Below, in pieces: positions 8,859-17,603 of a DNA stretch of 64,000 nt. Every line of letters starts with the position of its first letter. Position 1 is the stretch's first letter. Origin of the DNA: Psychromarinibacter sediminicola (GTDB taxonomy: Bacteria; Pseudomonadota; Alphaproteobacteria; Rhodobacterales; Rhodobacteraceae); contig NZ_JARGYC010000014.1 of the NCBI RefSeq assembly GCF_029168335.1, positions 1 to 64,000 on the forward strand, written 5' to 3'. The notes under the pieces are model-generated. The model did not search any database and was not told where the DNA came from. It saw only the letters and a list, made by a program, of their open reading frames with translations. The position numbers and the translations under genes are program-made.

Positions 8859-10202
8859 TTACCAGCGACGCTCGAAGCGGCGGCGCAGTACGATGGCGAT
8901 GATGTTCATCGTCATCAGGAACAGGAGCAGGATGATGATACCGCCCCAGGCTTTCTCGTAAAAGCTCGCATCGGCGCGCGCCGCCCAGGTGTAGATCTGG
9001 GCCGGCATGGCCGAGTTCGCCTCGGTGAAGCCCGACACGAAGCCGTCGGGGTAGCCGCGCGCCACGAAGCCGACCATGCCGATCAGGAGCAGCGGCGCGG
9101 TCTCGCCGAGCGCCTGCGCCAGGCCGATGATGGTGCCGGTCAGGATGCCGGGCATCGCGAGCGGCAGGACGTGGTGGAACACCGCCTGCATCTTCGAGGC
9201 CCCGACCCCCAGCGCCGCGTCGCGGATCGACGGCGGCACCGATTTCAGCGAGGCGCGGGTCGAGATGATGATCGTCGGCAGGGTCATCAGCGTCAGCACC
9301 AGCCCGCCCACGAGCGGCGCCGATTGCGGCAGGCCGGCGAACTGGATGAAGACGGCAAGCCCGAGGATGCCGAAGACGATGGAGGGCACGGCCGCGAGGT
9401 TCGAGATGTTCACCTCGATCAGGTCGGTCCAGCGGTTCTTGGGCGCGAATTCCTCCAGGTAGATCGAGGCGGCGACGCCGATCGGCAGCGACAGCACCAG
9501 CACCACGATCATCATGAAGAACGAACCGACCACCGAGGCGCCGATCCCTGCCCCGCCCGGGTTGTCCACGCCGGAATCGGCGCCGGTGATGAAGTTCCAG
9601 TTGAAGTCGCTCTTCATGATGCCGGCCGCGTAAAGCTCGTCGGCGAGGTCGAGGTCGGTGCTCATCAGAAAGCGGCTGTCGCGCACGTCCTCGCGCTTGA
9701 GCCGGCCGTTGAAGTAGCCGTCGATCCGCGACGAGGTCGACAGTTCGAAATCGACCGGCTGGCCCAGCCGATCCTCGTTGGCGGTGTAGAACTCGCGCAG
9801 GTTGCCGCCGATCTTGCCGAGGATGCGCTCCAGCGCGGCGGCGTCGTATTCGACCTCGACGCCGCGCTCCTCCAGCTCGCGGTCGAAGGCCGCGATGAAG
9901 AAGTCCCGGTAGGCGCCGGTCTTCAGCAGTTTGCTCTCGGCCTCCTCGTACTGCTCCTGCGTCAGGGTAAGCTCGAGCTCGACGACCGTCCGGGTGAAGG
10001 CCGGCAGGCCGTTCGAGATGATCGAGCCGAACAGCACGATCAGGAAGAACAGCCCGACCAGAACCGCCGTCAGGCCGTAGGCCTTGAACCGGGTCTCGGC
10101 GGCGTTGCGGCGCTTGGTATGCGCGTCCTGCCGGAACAGCGAGATGGACTGCCGGCGGCCCGACGCGGGCGCGGCGGGGGTCGATGCGGTCGCGTCGGTC
10201 AT
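8859..10202 (-). CDS. pstA: phosphate ABC transporter permease PstA
   Basis: A 447-residue membrane subunit, much longer than E. coli PstA (about 296). After an N-terminal membrane segment (about 48-70) comes a roughly 150-residue periplasmic-type insert, as in the alphaproteobacterial form with a DUF3333 domain. The MetI-type permease domain occupies about 230-440, with the EAA-loop region DAALGVGASKMQAVFHHVLP. It overlaps pstC by 4 bases. Confidence 0.95.
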   Translation of the reverse strand: MTDATASTPAAPASGRRQSISLFRQDAHTKRRNAAETRFKAYGLTAVLVGLFFLIVLFGSIISNGLPAFTRTVVELELTLTQEQYEEAESKLLKTGAYRDFFIAAFDRELEERGVEVEYDAAALERILGKIGGNLREFYTANEDRLGQPVDFELSTSSRIDGYFNGRLKREDVRDSRFLMSTDLDLADELYAAGIMKSDFNWNFITGADSGVDNPGGAGIGASVVGSFFMMIVVLVLSLPIGVAASIYLEEFAPKNRWTDLIEVNISNLAAVPSIVFGILGLAVFIQFAGLPQSAPLVGGLVLTLMTLPTIIISTRASLKSVPPSIRDAALGVGASKMQAVFHHVLPLAMPGILTGTIIGLAQALGETAPLLLIGMVGFVARGYPDGFVSGFTEANSAMPAQIYTWAARADASFYEKAWGGIIILLLFLMTMNIIAIVLRRRFERRW

Positions 10203-11671
10203 TCGTACTGCTCCCGGTATTTGCGCACGATGTAGAGCGCGAGGATGTTGAGCATCAGCGTGATGACGAACAGCGTCATGCCCAGGGCGAAGGCGACCAG
10301 CGCCTCGGGCGAGCCGAAGTCGGAGTCGCCGGTCAGCTGGCTGACGATCTTGGCGGTCACGGTGGTCATCGCCTCGAACGGGTTCAGCGACAGGCGGGCC
10401 GCGGCCCCTGCCCCGAGCACCACGATCATCGTCTCGCCGATGGCGCGGCTGGCGGCCAGAAGGATGGCACCGACGATGCCGGGCAGCGCGGCCGGCAGCA
10501 CCACCTGGCGCACCGTTTCGCTATGCGTGGCGCCCAGGCCCAGCGAGCCGTCGCGCATCGCCTGCGGCACCGCGTTGATGATGTCGTCGCTGAGCGAGGA
10601 CACGAACGGGATCAGCATGACGCCCATGACGAGCCCCGCGGTCATCACCGCCGTGCCCGCCTGCATCCAGCCCAGCCCGTCATCGCCGAACACGGAGAGC
10701 AGGAGCGGACCGACGGTCAGCAGCGCGAAGAGGCCGTAGACGATGGTGGGAATGCCGGCCAGCACCTCGATCATCGGCTTGGCGATGGAGCGCACCTTGG
10801 GCGAGGCGTATTCCGACAGGTAGATCGCGGCAAAGAGCCCGATAGGCACCGCGACCAGCAGCGCGATCAGCGAGATGTAGAAGGTGCCCCATAGGAGCGG
10901 CACGATGCCGAGTTCCGAGCCCCCGCCCCGGCCCGAGAAGCTGGGCGCCCAGGTGGTGCCGAAGAAGAACTCCCAGGCCGGGTAGAGCCGGAAGAACTCG
11001 ATGGTGTTGAAGATCAGCGACAGGACGATGCCGACGGTCGTGAGCACCGCGATCGAGGCGGCGAAGATCAGGATGTAGCGGATCGTGCGCTCGACCACGT
11101 TGCGGGCGCGGAAATCCCTATGGGTGCGGCTGTAGGCAACGGCGAAGCCCGCCAGCGCGAGGCCCAGCACGACGACGGTCATCGCCAGGTCGCCGGTCGC
11201 CGACATCGCCCGGTAGCGCTGTGCGGCGTGCAGGACCGCCGGCCCCACGTCGGAGCCGAGCGCGACGCCGATCTGGCCCAGGCGCTCGCGGACGTCGGTG
11301 AACTCGGTGCGGATGCTTGTCGCCTGGTCGGCACTCATCGCGCCCTGCGCGACGGCCTGGTCGAGCCCGTCGGCGACGCGGCGGACATCCGACATCATCA
11401 ACCCGATGGTCCGGCCCTCGGGGATCGTTTCGGGCGAGATGGTCGCGGCGACGCGGTTCTCGACCACGATGGGCTGAACGATCATCCAGACGATCAGCGC
11501 CGCGAAGGAGAACACCATCGTGAAGATGGCCACGCTGGTCCCGTAGAAGCTGGGCAGCGAGTGCAGCTTGCGGCTGTTGCCATCCGCGCTCGCCAGCGCC
11601 CGCTGCCGGCCCAGCACGTAGCCGACGGCCGCAAGGGCGAGGACGATCAGGACGATCCATAAGACGGGCAT
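10199..11671 (-). CDS. pstC: phosphate ABC transporter permease PstC
   Basis: A 490-residue membrane subunit with an extended N-terminal half: a first helix at 1-20, then further hydrophobic segments around a DVRRVADGLDQAV-containing soluble loop. The permease core (about 270-480) carries the EAA-loop-like DGSLGLGATHSETVRQVVLP. It pairs with PstA to form the phosphate channel. It lies 88 bases downstream of pstS, separated by a strong hairpin. Confidence 0.95.
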   Translation of the reverse strand: MPVLWIVLIVLALAAVGYVLGRQRALASADGNSRKLHSLPSFYGTSVAIFTMVFSFAALIVWMIVQPIVVENRVAATISPETIPEGRTIGLMMSDVRRVADGLDQAVAQGAMSADQATSIRTEFTDVRERLGQIGVALGSDVGPAVLHAAQRYRAMSATGDLAMTVVVLGLALAGFAVAYSRTHRDFRARNVVERTIRYILIFAASIAVLTTVGIVLSLIFNTIEFFRLYPAWEFFFGTTWAPSFSGRGGGSELGIVPLLWGTFYISLIALLVAVPIGLFAAIYLSEYASPKVRSIAKPMIEVLAGIPTIVYGLFALLTVGPLLLSVFGDDGLGWMQAGTAVMTAGLVMGVMLIPFVSSLSDDIINAVPQAMRDGSLGLGATHSETVRQVVLPAALPGIVGAILLAASRAIGETMIVVLGAGAAARLSLNPFEAMTTVTAKIVSQLTGDSDFGSPEALVAFALGMTLFVITLMLNILALYIVRKYREQYE

Positions 11672-11713
11672 GAGCGCTTCCCCCGGGCTATGCGTCTTTC
11701 GCTTGGAAATGCA

Positions 11714-11737
11714 GAGGCGGCCTGAACCGGCCGCCTC
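11714..11737 (-). terminator. intercistronic hairpin between pstS and pstC
   Basis: A perfect 9-bp stem GAGGCGGCC/GGCCGCCTC with a 6-base loop and no T-run. Such hairpins after a binding-protein gene commonly protect or partly attenuate the message, so that the binding protein is made in excess over the membrane subunits. Confidence 0.55.
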
Positions 11738-11759
11738 CCTGTGTCAAGCCGGGGCCTGA

Positions 11760-12809
11760 TTACATGGACTCTTCGCTCATGGTCACTTCGTTGGCGACCT
11801 TGTCCTGGGTCGCGGCCAGTTCCGGGTCGGGAACCAGGCCGTAGTTGGACAGCGGGCCGCCCGGGCCGGCGACCTCGTCGGAGACGAAGAACATCGCGTA
11901 TTCCTTCAGGCCGGGGATCACGCCGATATGGGCCTTCTTGACGTAGAAGTAGAGCGGGCGCGACACCGGGTACTCGCCCGACGAGATGGTCTCGGTGGAC
12001 GGCGCGACGCCGGAGATGGTGGCGACCTTCAGCTTGTCGGTGTTGTTCTCGTAGAACGCCAGGCCGAACACGCCGATGCCCTCGGGGTTGGAGTCGATCC
12101 GCGCCAGGGTCTCGGTGTAGTCGCCGTCGATGTCGACCGATTTGCCGTCGGTGCGCACGTCGATGCAGGCGCCTTCGGCGTCGTCCTCGGACATGCCCAT
12201 CTCGACCATCGCCTCGAAGGCGCCGGTATTCTCGCAGCCCACCAGCAGGACCTTCTCTTCGAAGACTTCGCGGGTGCCGTGCTTGGTGCCCGGGATGAAG
12301 GCGGCGATCTCGACGTCCGGCAGGTCGGCGTTCACGTCGGCCCAGGTCTCGTTCGGGTTGTCGACCAGTTCGCCGTCGACGATCAGCTGACCGGCCAGCG
12401 CCTGGTAGATGTCGGCCGGCTCGAAGGCGTTGAACGCCGGGCCGTCCTGCTGGCTGGCGAAGACGATGCCGTCATAGCCGATGCGGACCTCGATGATGTC
12501 CTCGACGCCGTTGGCGGCGCAGGTCTCGACTTCCGACGGGCGGATGGCGCGCGAGGCGTTCGCGACGTCGATGGTGTTTTCGCCCACGCCTTCGCAGAAG
12601 CGCTTCAGGCCGGCCGAGGAGCCGCCCGATTCCACCACCGGGGTCGGGAAATCGGTGTTATCGCCGAACACTTCGGCGACGATCGACGCATAGGGCAGCA
12701 CCGTCGACGAGCCGGCGACCTGCACGTTGTCGCGGGACTGCGCAACGGCGGCCGACGCGGAGACGGCAGCGATCGCCAGCGTCGAGGCGGTCATTTTCGC
12801 AAAGGACAT
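11760..12809 (-). CDS. pstS: phosphate-binding periplasmic protein
   Basis: A 349-residue substrate-binding protein. Residues 1-24 form a signal peptide (MSFAKMTASTLAIAAVSASA). Phosphate-binding features follow: VAGSSTVLPYASIVAEVF near residue 32 and VESGGSSAGLKRFCEG near 65. The start at ATG 12809 is preferred over upstream in-frame codons because it gives the signal peptide directly and has an AGGAGC ribosome site. It is the first gene of the pst operon and sits behind a PHO box. Confidence 0.95.
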   Translation of the reverse strand: MSFAKMTASTLAIAAVSASAAVAQSRDNVQVAGSSTVLPYASIVAEVFGDNTDFPTPVVESGGSSAGLKRFCEGVGENTIDVANASRAIRPSEVETCAANGVEDIIEVRIGYDGIVFASQQDGPAFNAFEPADIYQALAGQLIVDGELVDNPNETWADVNADLPDVEIAAFIPGTKHGTREVFEEKVLLVGCENTGAFEAMVEMGMSEDDAEGACIDVRTDGKSVDIDGDYTETLARIDSNPEGIGVFGLAFYENNTDKLKVATISGVAPSTETISSGEYPVSRPLYFYVKKAHIGVIPGLKEYAMFFVSDEVAGPGGPLSNYGLVPDPELAATQDKVANEVTMSEESM

Positions 12810-12893
12810 GTATAGCTCCTGATTGGTTGCCGGGGGGCTTCCCTCTTTTCCCCCCTTGTCCGCGGCTCCTAACAAGCCCCGCCCAACCCTTTT

Positions 12894-12922
12894 GTGACAG
12901 GTGCGTAACGGTTTTATGACAG
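12894..12922 (-). promoter_or_regulatory. PHO box (PhoB binding site), three units
   Basis: Read on the minus strand, three 7-base units at 11-base intervals are seen: CTGTCAT-AAAA-CCGTTAC-GCAC-CTGTCAC. The first and third nearly equal the consensus half-site CTGTCAT and the middle is weaker. The site ends 85 bases upstream of the pstS start codon, which suits PhoB activation. Confidence 0.8.
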
Positions 12923-13115
12923 TCGACAGGGGCCTGCGGGTCAGGCGTCCGGGCAATCGCGCCACGCCTTGAAATGGCTGGAAAAACGGGCTCGCGCGCC
13001 GCGCGGCCGCGGCCGGCAGGCCGTTTATTCCCATGTACTGACGTGGGGTGAGCCCCGGCCGCGCGGGCCGTCGCGCCGCGGGCACGCTCTTGGAAGAATC
13101 GGTCGGCCCCGGCGC
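12923..13115. other. remainder of the pstS-phoR gap
   Basis: This is the part of the gap upstream of the PHO box, downstream of phoR on the minus strand. I see no gene; the open frame crossing it from 13085 is only an extension of the pstS frame. No intrinsic terminator for phoR is obvious. Confidence 0.4.
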
Positions 13116-14138
13116 TCAGGCGGGCAGCACCACGCTGAAGCGGCTCCCCTGCCCCTTCTGGCTTTCGATTCGCAGCCGCCCGCGGTGCCGGTTCACGATA
13201 TGCTTGACGATGGCGAGGCCCAGCCCCGTCCCCCCCATCTCGCGCGAGCGGTGGCTGTCGATGCGGTAGAACCGCTCGGTCAGCCGCGGGATGTGCAGCG
13301 GGTCGATCCCTTCGCCGTTATCGGCCACCTCGACGCGCAGCGCCGGGCCGCGCAGCGCCGGGTCGCGCTCCTGCCGCTCCAGCGTGACCGTGACCGTGCC
13401 GCCGCCGTACTTGATGCCGTTCTCGATGAGGTTGGTGAAGACCTGCAGAAGCTGATCGGGATCGCCGATCACCTCCATCCCGTCCTCGTTGCCCCGCACG
13501 ACGAGCTCGGTGTCGCTTTCCTGCGCGAAGGCGCCCAGCGTCATCGAGGCCGAGGTCACCAGGTTCGCCACGTCCACCCGCTCGGTCGGGCGCACGCGCT
13601 CCTGGCTTTCGACGCGGGACAGCGACAGCAGATCCTCGATCAGCCGGCTCATGCGGCCGGCTTCGCGCTCCATGATCTCCAGGAACCGCGCCTGGGCGTC
13701 CGGGTCGCCGCGCGCGGGGCCCTGCAGCGTCTCGATGAAGCCGATCAGCGCGGTCAGCGGCGTGCGCAGCTCGTGGCTGACATTGGCGACGAAGTCGCGG
13801 CGCATCTCGCCGGCGGCCTGCACGTGGCTGATATCCTCCAGACTCAGCATGACGGCCCGGCCGTTGGCGGGCACGGCCACGGCGTTGAAGGTCACGTCGC
13901 GCTCGCCGTCGCGGGTCAGGAACGGCGCCTCGCGGCGCCGGCCGGTCTTCAGCGCCGCCTCGACGATGTCGAGCAGGACCGGCTGGCGCAGGACGGTGAT
14001 ATAGTGAAAGCCCTCGGCCGCCGTGCCGAAGAGCTGCCCGGCCGCCGCGTTCGCCGCGATCACCCGCTCGTCCGCGCCGATCAGCACCAGCGGCATCGGC
14101 ACCGCCGCGAGGACCGAGGCGAGCGACGGCCCGGTCAT
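13116..14138 (-). CDS. phoR: phosphate-regulon sensor histidine kinase
   Basis: A 340-residue kinase with an N-terminal PAS-like domain (about 1-105), the phospho-acceptor His122 in VSHELRTPLTAL, and an ATPase domain with N box NLIENGIKYG, G1 DNGEGI and G2 GTGLGLAI. There is no convincing membrane-spanning segment, so this PhoR appears soluble or peripherally bound, unlike the E. coli protein. It heads the pho cluster but is separated from pstS by a 306-base gap, and overlaps the preceding PLP gene by 4 bases. Confidence 0.9.
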   Translation of the reverse strand: MTGPSLASVLAAVPMPLVLIGADERVIAANAAAGQLFGTAAEGFHYITVLRQPVLLDIVEAALKTGRRREAPFLTRDGERDVTFNAVAVPANGRAVMLSLEDISHVQAAGEMRRDFVANVSHELRTPLTALIGFIETLQGPARGDPDAQARFLEIMEREAGRMSRLIEDLLSLSRVESQERVRPTERVDVANLVTSASMTLGAFAQESDTELVVRGNEDGMEVIGDPDQLLQVFTNLIENGIKYGGGTVTVTLERQERDPALRGPALRVEVADNGEGIDPLHIPRLTERFYRIDSHRSREMGGTGLGLAIVKHIVNRHRGRLRIESQKGQGSRFSVVLPA

Positions 14139-15316
14139 CCGGCGGTGGCCGCGGCGATGGCGGCACGGAACTCGGAGATCAGCAGATCGGCATCCTCGAT
14201 GCCCAGCGAGACCCGGAAGACCCCCTCGGTCATCCCCAGCGCGGCGCGGGTCTCCGGCGCCAGCCCCCGGTGCGAGGAACTGGCGGGGTGGCTCAGCGTG
14301 GTGCCGATATCGCCCAGCGTGGGGGCGAAGGCGATGTCGGGCGCGGCCTCGACCAGCGCGTTGGCGGCGGCGCGGCCGCCGTCGATCTCGAAGCAGACCA
14401 TGGGGCCGCCCCGGTCCCCCAGCAGGGAAACGGCCCGGTCGTGATCGGGATGGTCGGGGCGCGTCGGGTAGAGGACGCGCCGGACACCGGGCGTGTCGGC
14501 CAGCGCGTCGGCGAGCGCGCGGGCATTCGCCTCGGCCCGGTCGTAGCGCAGCTCGAAGGACTGCAGCCCGCGTTCGGCCAGCCAGCAGTCGAACGGGCTG
14601 GGGGTCAGGCCCAGCGTGACGGCGGTCTCGTAGAGGCGCTTGCGGTGCTCGGGGTCGCGCGCCGCGACATAGCCCAGCGTCGCGTCGGAATGGCCGGCGA
14701 GCAGCTTGGTGACGGAGTGGATCACGATATCGGCGTCGTGGTCGAACGGCCGCAGGCCGCGCGGCGTGGTGAAGGTGTTGTCGACGGCCAGCAGGATGCC
14801 GCGTTCGCGCGCCAGCGCCGCGATGCCGGCGATGTCGGAGACGCGCAGCGTCGGGTTGGAGACGACCTCCAGCAGGATCAGCCTGGTCTCGGGGCGCAGC
14901 GCCGCCGCCATCGCCGCGGCGTCGGTCGGGTCGGCCATGTCGGTGGCGATGCCCATCCGCGGCAGCTCCTCGCGCAGCATCCGCATGGAGCGGCCGTAAA
15001 GCTGGTTGCCGGCCAGCACGTGATCCCCCTGCCCCGGCAGCCCGTAGAGCACCGCCGTGACCGCCGCCATGCCGCTGCCGGTGACGAGCCCCGCCTCGGC
15101 GCCTTCGAGCGCGTCGATCTTCCGGGCCAGGACATCGGCATTCGGGTGCCCCTCGCGGGCATAGGTATAGCCCGGCGCGGTGCCGTCGTACTGCGCGTCG
15201 AGCGCGTCGGGGCTGGACGAGGCGTAGACGACGGAGGGCTGCAGCGGCGTCACCAGCGGGGCGCCCGCGCTGTCGGGCCAGCGGGTCCGGCGCACGATGG
15301 ATTTCGAGGCTTTCAT
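14135..15316 (-). CDS. Cys/Met metabolism PLP enzyme (cystathionine gamma-synthase/beta-lyase family)
   Basis: A 393-residue fold-type I pyridoxal-phosphate enzyme. The cofactor lysine is Lys204 in HSVTKLLAGHSD; YAREGHPN near residue 53 and GLVTGSGMAAVT near 76 are family landmarks. The reaction (gamma-replacement or beta/gamma-elimination on a sulfur amino acid) cannot be assigned from the sequence. It is followed by phoR with a 4-base overlap, an unexpected partner. A multi-hairpin repeat lies just upstream of its start. Confidence 0.88.
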   Translation of the reverse strand: MKASKSIVRRTRWPDSAGAPLVTPLQPSVVYASSSPDALDAQYDGTAPGYTYAREGHPNADVLARKIDALEGAEAGLVTGSGMAAVTAVLYGLPGQGDHVLAGNQLYGRSMRMLREELPRMGIATDMADPTDAAAMAAALRPETRLILLEVVSNPTLRVSDIAGIAALARERGILLAVDNTFTTPRGLRPFDHDADIVIHSVTKLLAGHSDATLGYVAARDPEHRKRLYETAVTLGLTPSPFDCWLAERGLQSFELRYDRAEANARALADALADTPGVRRVLYPTRPDHPDHDRAVSLLGDRGGPMVCFEIDGGRAAANALVEAAPDIAFAPTLGDIGTTLSHPASSSHRGLAPETRAALGMTEGVFRVSLGIEDADLLISEFRAAIAAATAG

Positions 15317-15330
15317 GGCGTCTCCTGTTG

Positions 15331-15404
15331 CCGGAATATTCCGAATATTCCGTGACGGATCGTTTCTAACGATCCGATCCGTTTTCTTGCAAAGAAAACG
15401 GCTA
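15331..15404 (-). repeat. three-hairpin element, copy A
   Basis: Read on the minus strand from the TAG stop of the carbonic-anhydrase-like gene: hairpin 1 CCGTTTTCTT-TGC-AAGAAAACGG, hairpin 2 GGATCGTT-AGA-AACGATCC, hairpin 3 GGAATATT-CGG-AATATTCC. The same three modules in the same order occur at 45565-45641, with hairpin 1 identical, hairpin 2 differing only in the loop, and hairpin 3 differing by paired changes. It probably acts as an RNA 3'-end or terminator-like structure. Confidence 0.75.
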
Positions 15405-15929
15405 TAGCGCGCGAAGCTCGGCGCGGAACCGGCGCATCCGCTCGCGGTAATGCGCGGCCGAGGCCAGAAGGCCCGCCGCGGCCGCGTCGTCCAACTCGCG
15501 CACGAGCTTGCCCGGCGCGCCCATCACCAGCGAGCGGGGCGGGATCTCCTTGCCCTCGGTGATCAGGGCGCCCGCCCCGATCAGGCAGCCCGCACCGATC
15601 CGCGCGCCGTTCAGCACCGTGGCCCCCATGCCGATCAGCGCGCCGTCGCCGATGGTGCAGCCGTGCAGCATCGCCTTGTGCCCGATGGTGCAATCGGCGC
15701 CGATCGTCAGGGGATAGCCGGGATCGGTGTGCATGACAGTGTTCTCCTGCACGTTCGAGCCGGCGCCGACGGTGATCGGCTCGTTGTCGCCGCGCAACGT
15801 CGCGCCGAACCAGACCGAGGCGCCCGTGTGCAGGATCACCTGCCCGATCACGTTGGCATCCGGCGCGATCCAGTAGTCGCCGTCCTCGGGCAGTTGTGGT
15901 TCCAGCTCTCCCAATGCGTAGAGTGTCAT
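15402..15929 (-). CDS. gamma-carbonic-anhydrase-like hexapeptide-repeat protein
   Basis: A 175-residue left-handed beta-helix protein with repeated hexapeptides ([20 protein letters not shown], then [14 protein letters not shown] and [20 protein letters not shown]). GHKAMLHGC resembles the metal-ligand region of the gamma-carbonic anhydrase / PaaY / YrdA group. The true activity of such proteins is often untested. The stop codon TAG is the first base-triplet of the multi-hairpin repeat. Its start overlaps the gmk stop by 4 bases. Confidence 0.88.
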   Translation of the reverse strand: MTLYALGELEPQLPEDGDYWIAPDANVIGQVILHTGASVWFGATLRGDNEPITVGAGSNVQENTVMHTDPGYPLTIGADCTIGHKAMLHGCTIGDGALIGMGATVLNGARIGAGCLIGAGALITEGKEIPPRSLVMGAPGKLVRELDDAAAAGLLASAAHYRERMRRFRAELRAL

Positions 15930-16567
15930 GCGGTTTCCTCGAATTCACGTTGCAGGCGGCGGACCACGGCGGTCAGGCCCGGCTGGCGCGGGCGGCGCAG
16001 CCGTTCCGCCGTCACGATGGTGCGCAGCGCCGCTTCCGTCCGGTCCAGATCGTCGTTGATCAGGACATAGTCATAGCTGTCCCAGTGGCTGATCTCGTCC
16101 CAGCTGCGCTGCATCCGGCGGGCGACCGTGTCGGGATCGTCCTGGGCCCGCTCCACCAGCCGGCGGTGCAGCTCGTCGATCGACGGCGGCAGCAGGAAGA
16201 TCGACAGCACGTTGTCCTGCAGATCGGAGTTGCGGATCTGCTGCGCCCCCTGCCAGTCGATGTCGAACAGCACGTCGATGCCGTCCGAGATCGCCTGTTC
16301 CACCGGCCCCTTGGGCGAGCCGTAGAAGTTGCCGAAGACATGCGCGTGTTCCAGCATCCCGCCCTCGGCGACCATGCGCTTGAAGCCGGGCTCGTCGGTG
16401 AAGACGTAATCGGTGCCGTCCACCTCGCCCGTCCGCGGCGGCCGGGTGGTGGCGGAGACCGAAAAGCGGATCGTCGGATCCCAGTCGCGAAGCCGGCGGG
16501 CCAGCGTGGACTTGCCCGCGCCCGACGGCGAGGACAGGATGATCAGAAGCCCGCGCCGCTCGGCCAT
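15926..16567 (-). CDS. gmk: guanylate kinase
   Basis: A 213-residue kinase converting GMP to GDP with ATP. The P-loop [10 protein letters not shown] is at residues 12-21, followed by the GMP-binding part with [20 protein letters not shown]. The start ATG 16567 is 3 bases after the yicC stop. It forms an operon yicC-gmk-carbonic-anhydrase-like gene; yicC beside gmk is a common arrangement. Confidence 0.96.
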   Translation of the reverse strand: MAERRGLLIILSSPSGAGKSTLARRLRDWDPTIRFSVSATTRPPRTGEVDGTDYVFTDEPGFKRMVAEGGMLEHAHVFGNFYGSPKGPVEQAISDGIDVLFDIDWQGAQQIRNSDLQDNVLSIFLLPPSIDELHRRLVERAQDDPDTVARRMQRSWDEISHWDSYDYVLINDDLDRTEAALRTIVTAERLRRPRQPGLTAVVRRLQREFEETA

Positions 16568-16570
16568 ATG

Positions 16571-17461
16571 TCACTCCACGTTCTGAACTTGCTCGCGCAT
16601 CTGATCTATGGTCGCCTTGAGGTCAAGCCCGACGCGGGTCAACTCGCTGGACTGCGCCTTGGAGCACAGCGTGTTGGCCTCTCGGTTGAACTCCTGGCTG
16701 AGAAAGTCGAGCTTGCGGCCGATTGCGCCTGCGGTTTCAAGGAGATCGCGGGCGGCCTTCACGTGCGCGTTCAGGCGATCGATCTCTTCGGTCACGTCGG
16801 ATTTCACGGCGATCAGGGCAAGCTCCTGTGCGACGCGGTCCGCATCGGCGCCCTCGGCGTTGTCGAGCACGCGGGCGAGCTGGTCGCGCAGTTTCGCGGC
16901 CATCTCGTCGCGGCGCGCCTCGGCCAGCCGGGCGGCCTCGGCGGTCAGTGCCTCGATCCGGTCGAGCTGTCCCCCGATCACCGATTTCAGGCTCTCGCCC
17001 TCGCTGCGGCGCATCGCGTCGAAGGCCTCTACCAGCTTCGGCAGATCCGCGGTCAGCGCCCGGGTCAGCGGCTCCAGGTCGGTCTCGCCCGCGTCGCTGA
17101 CTAGCACGCCGCGGGTCGCCAGCACCTCGGCCGTGGTGGGCCGGGCGAGCGTCACGCCGGCCTCGGCCGCGGCCGCATCGACCGCGCCCAGCTGCTCCAG
17201 CACCCGCGCCAGCGCGGCGCGGTCGATGCGGTCGCCCCCGGCGCCTTCGTCGCGCGTCAGCCGCAGCCCCACGGTCACATTGCCGCGCGCCGCGACACCC
17301 GCGACGGCGGCGCGCACCGGCTGGTCCAGCCCCTCGACCCAGTCCGGAACCCGCACCCGCACGTCGAGCCCCCGCGCATTCACCGCCCGCATGTCCCAGG
17401 CCCAGGAAAAGCCCGCACCGGCCCCCTTGAGCGCGGCGAAACCGGTCATGGATTTAACCAT
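16571..17461 (-). CDS. yicC: YicC family protein
   Basis: A 296-residue protein starting MVKSMTGFAAL, the typical YicC N-terminus, and ending with the DUF1732 domain (REANTLCSKAQSSELTRVGL, then LKATIDQMREQVQNVE). Members have been linked to endoribonuclease activity or RNA turnover. The product lies immediately upstream of gmk. Two TTAACCAT sequences cover and precede its start codon. Confidence 0.93.
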   Translation of the reverse strand: MVKSMTGFAALKGAGAGFSWAWDMRAVNARGLDVRVRVPDWVEGLDQPVRAAVAGVAARGNVTVGLRLTRDEGAGGDRIDRAALARVLEQLGAVDAAAAEAGVTLARPTTAEVLATRGVLVSDAGETDLEPLTRALTADLPKLVEAFDAMRRSEGESLKSVIGGQLDRIEALTAEAARLAEARRDEMAAKLRDQLARVLDNAEGADADRVAQELALIAVKSDVTEEIDRLNAHVKAARDLLETAGAIGRKLDFLSQEFNREANTLCSKAQSSELTRVGLDLKATIDQMREQVQNVE

Positions 17462-17474
17462 CGGGATTAACCAT
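17454..17474. promoter_or_regulatory. tandem TTAACCAT motifs, possible CtrA sites
   Basis: TTAACCAT occurs at 17454-17461 and again at 17467-17474, a 13-base period, in the divergent yicC/PAS-gene promoter region. TTAACCAT resembles the half-site of the cell-cycle regulator CtrA, but the spacing is not the usual TTAA-N7-TTAA. The first copy overlaps the yicC start codon. Confidence 0.3.
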
Positions 17475-17603
17475 TCGCTAAGATCTCGCCTCCATTTCGC
17501 CTCAATTCGTGGCAGATTAAGGAAAGAGTAAGGAATCCGACCTATCGGTTAACAGACCGGCCGGGTCGCGGCAACGCGGCGCCCCGCCGGCGGGGGTGGT
17601 AAG

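Noticed and set aside
8130-10235. A 701-codon open frame antisense to pstB-pstA
   Set aside because: It lies opposite genes with clear motifs, has His/Arg/Asp-rich composition typical of antisense frames in GC-rich DNA, and no recognisable domain.
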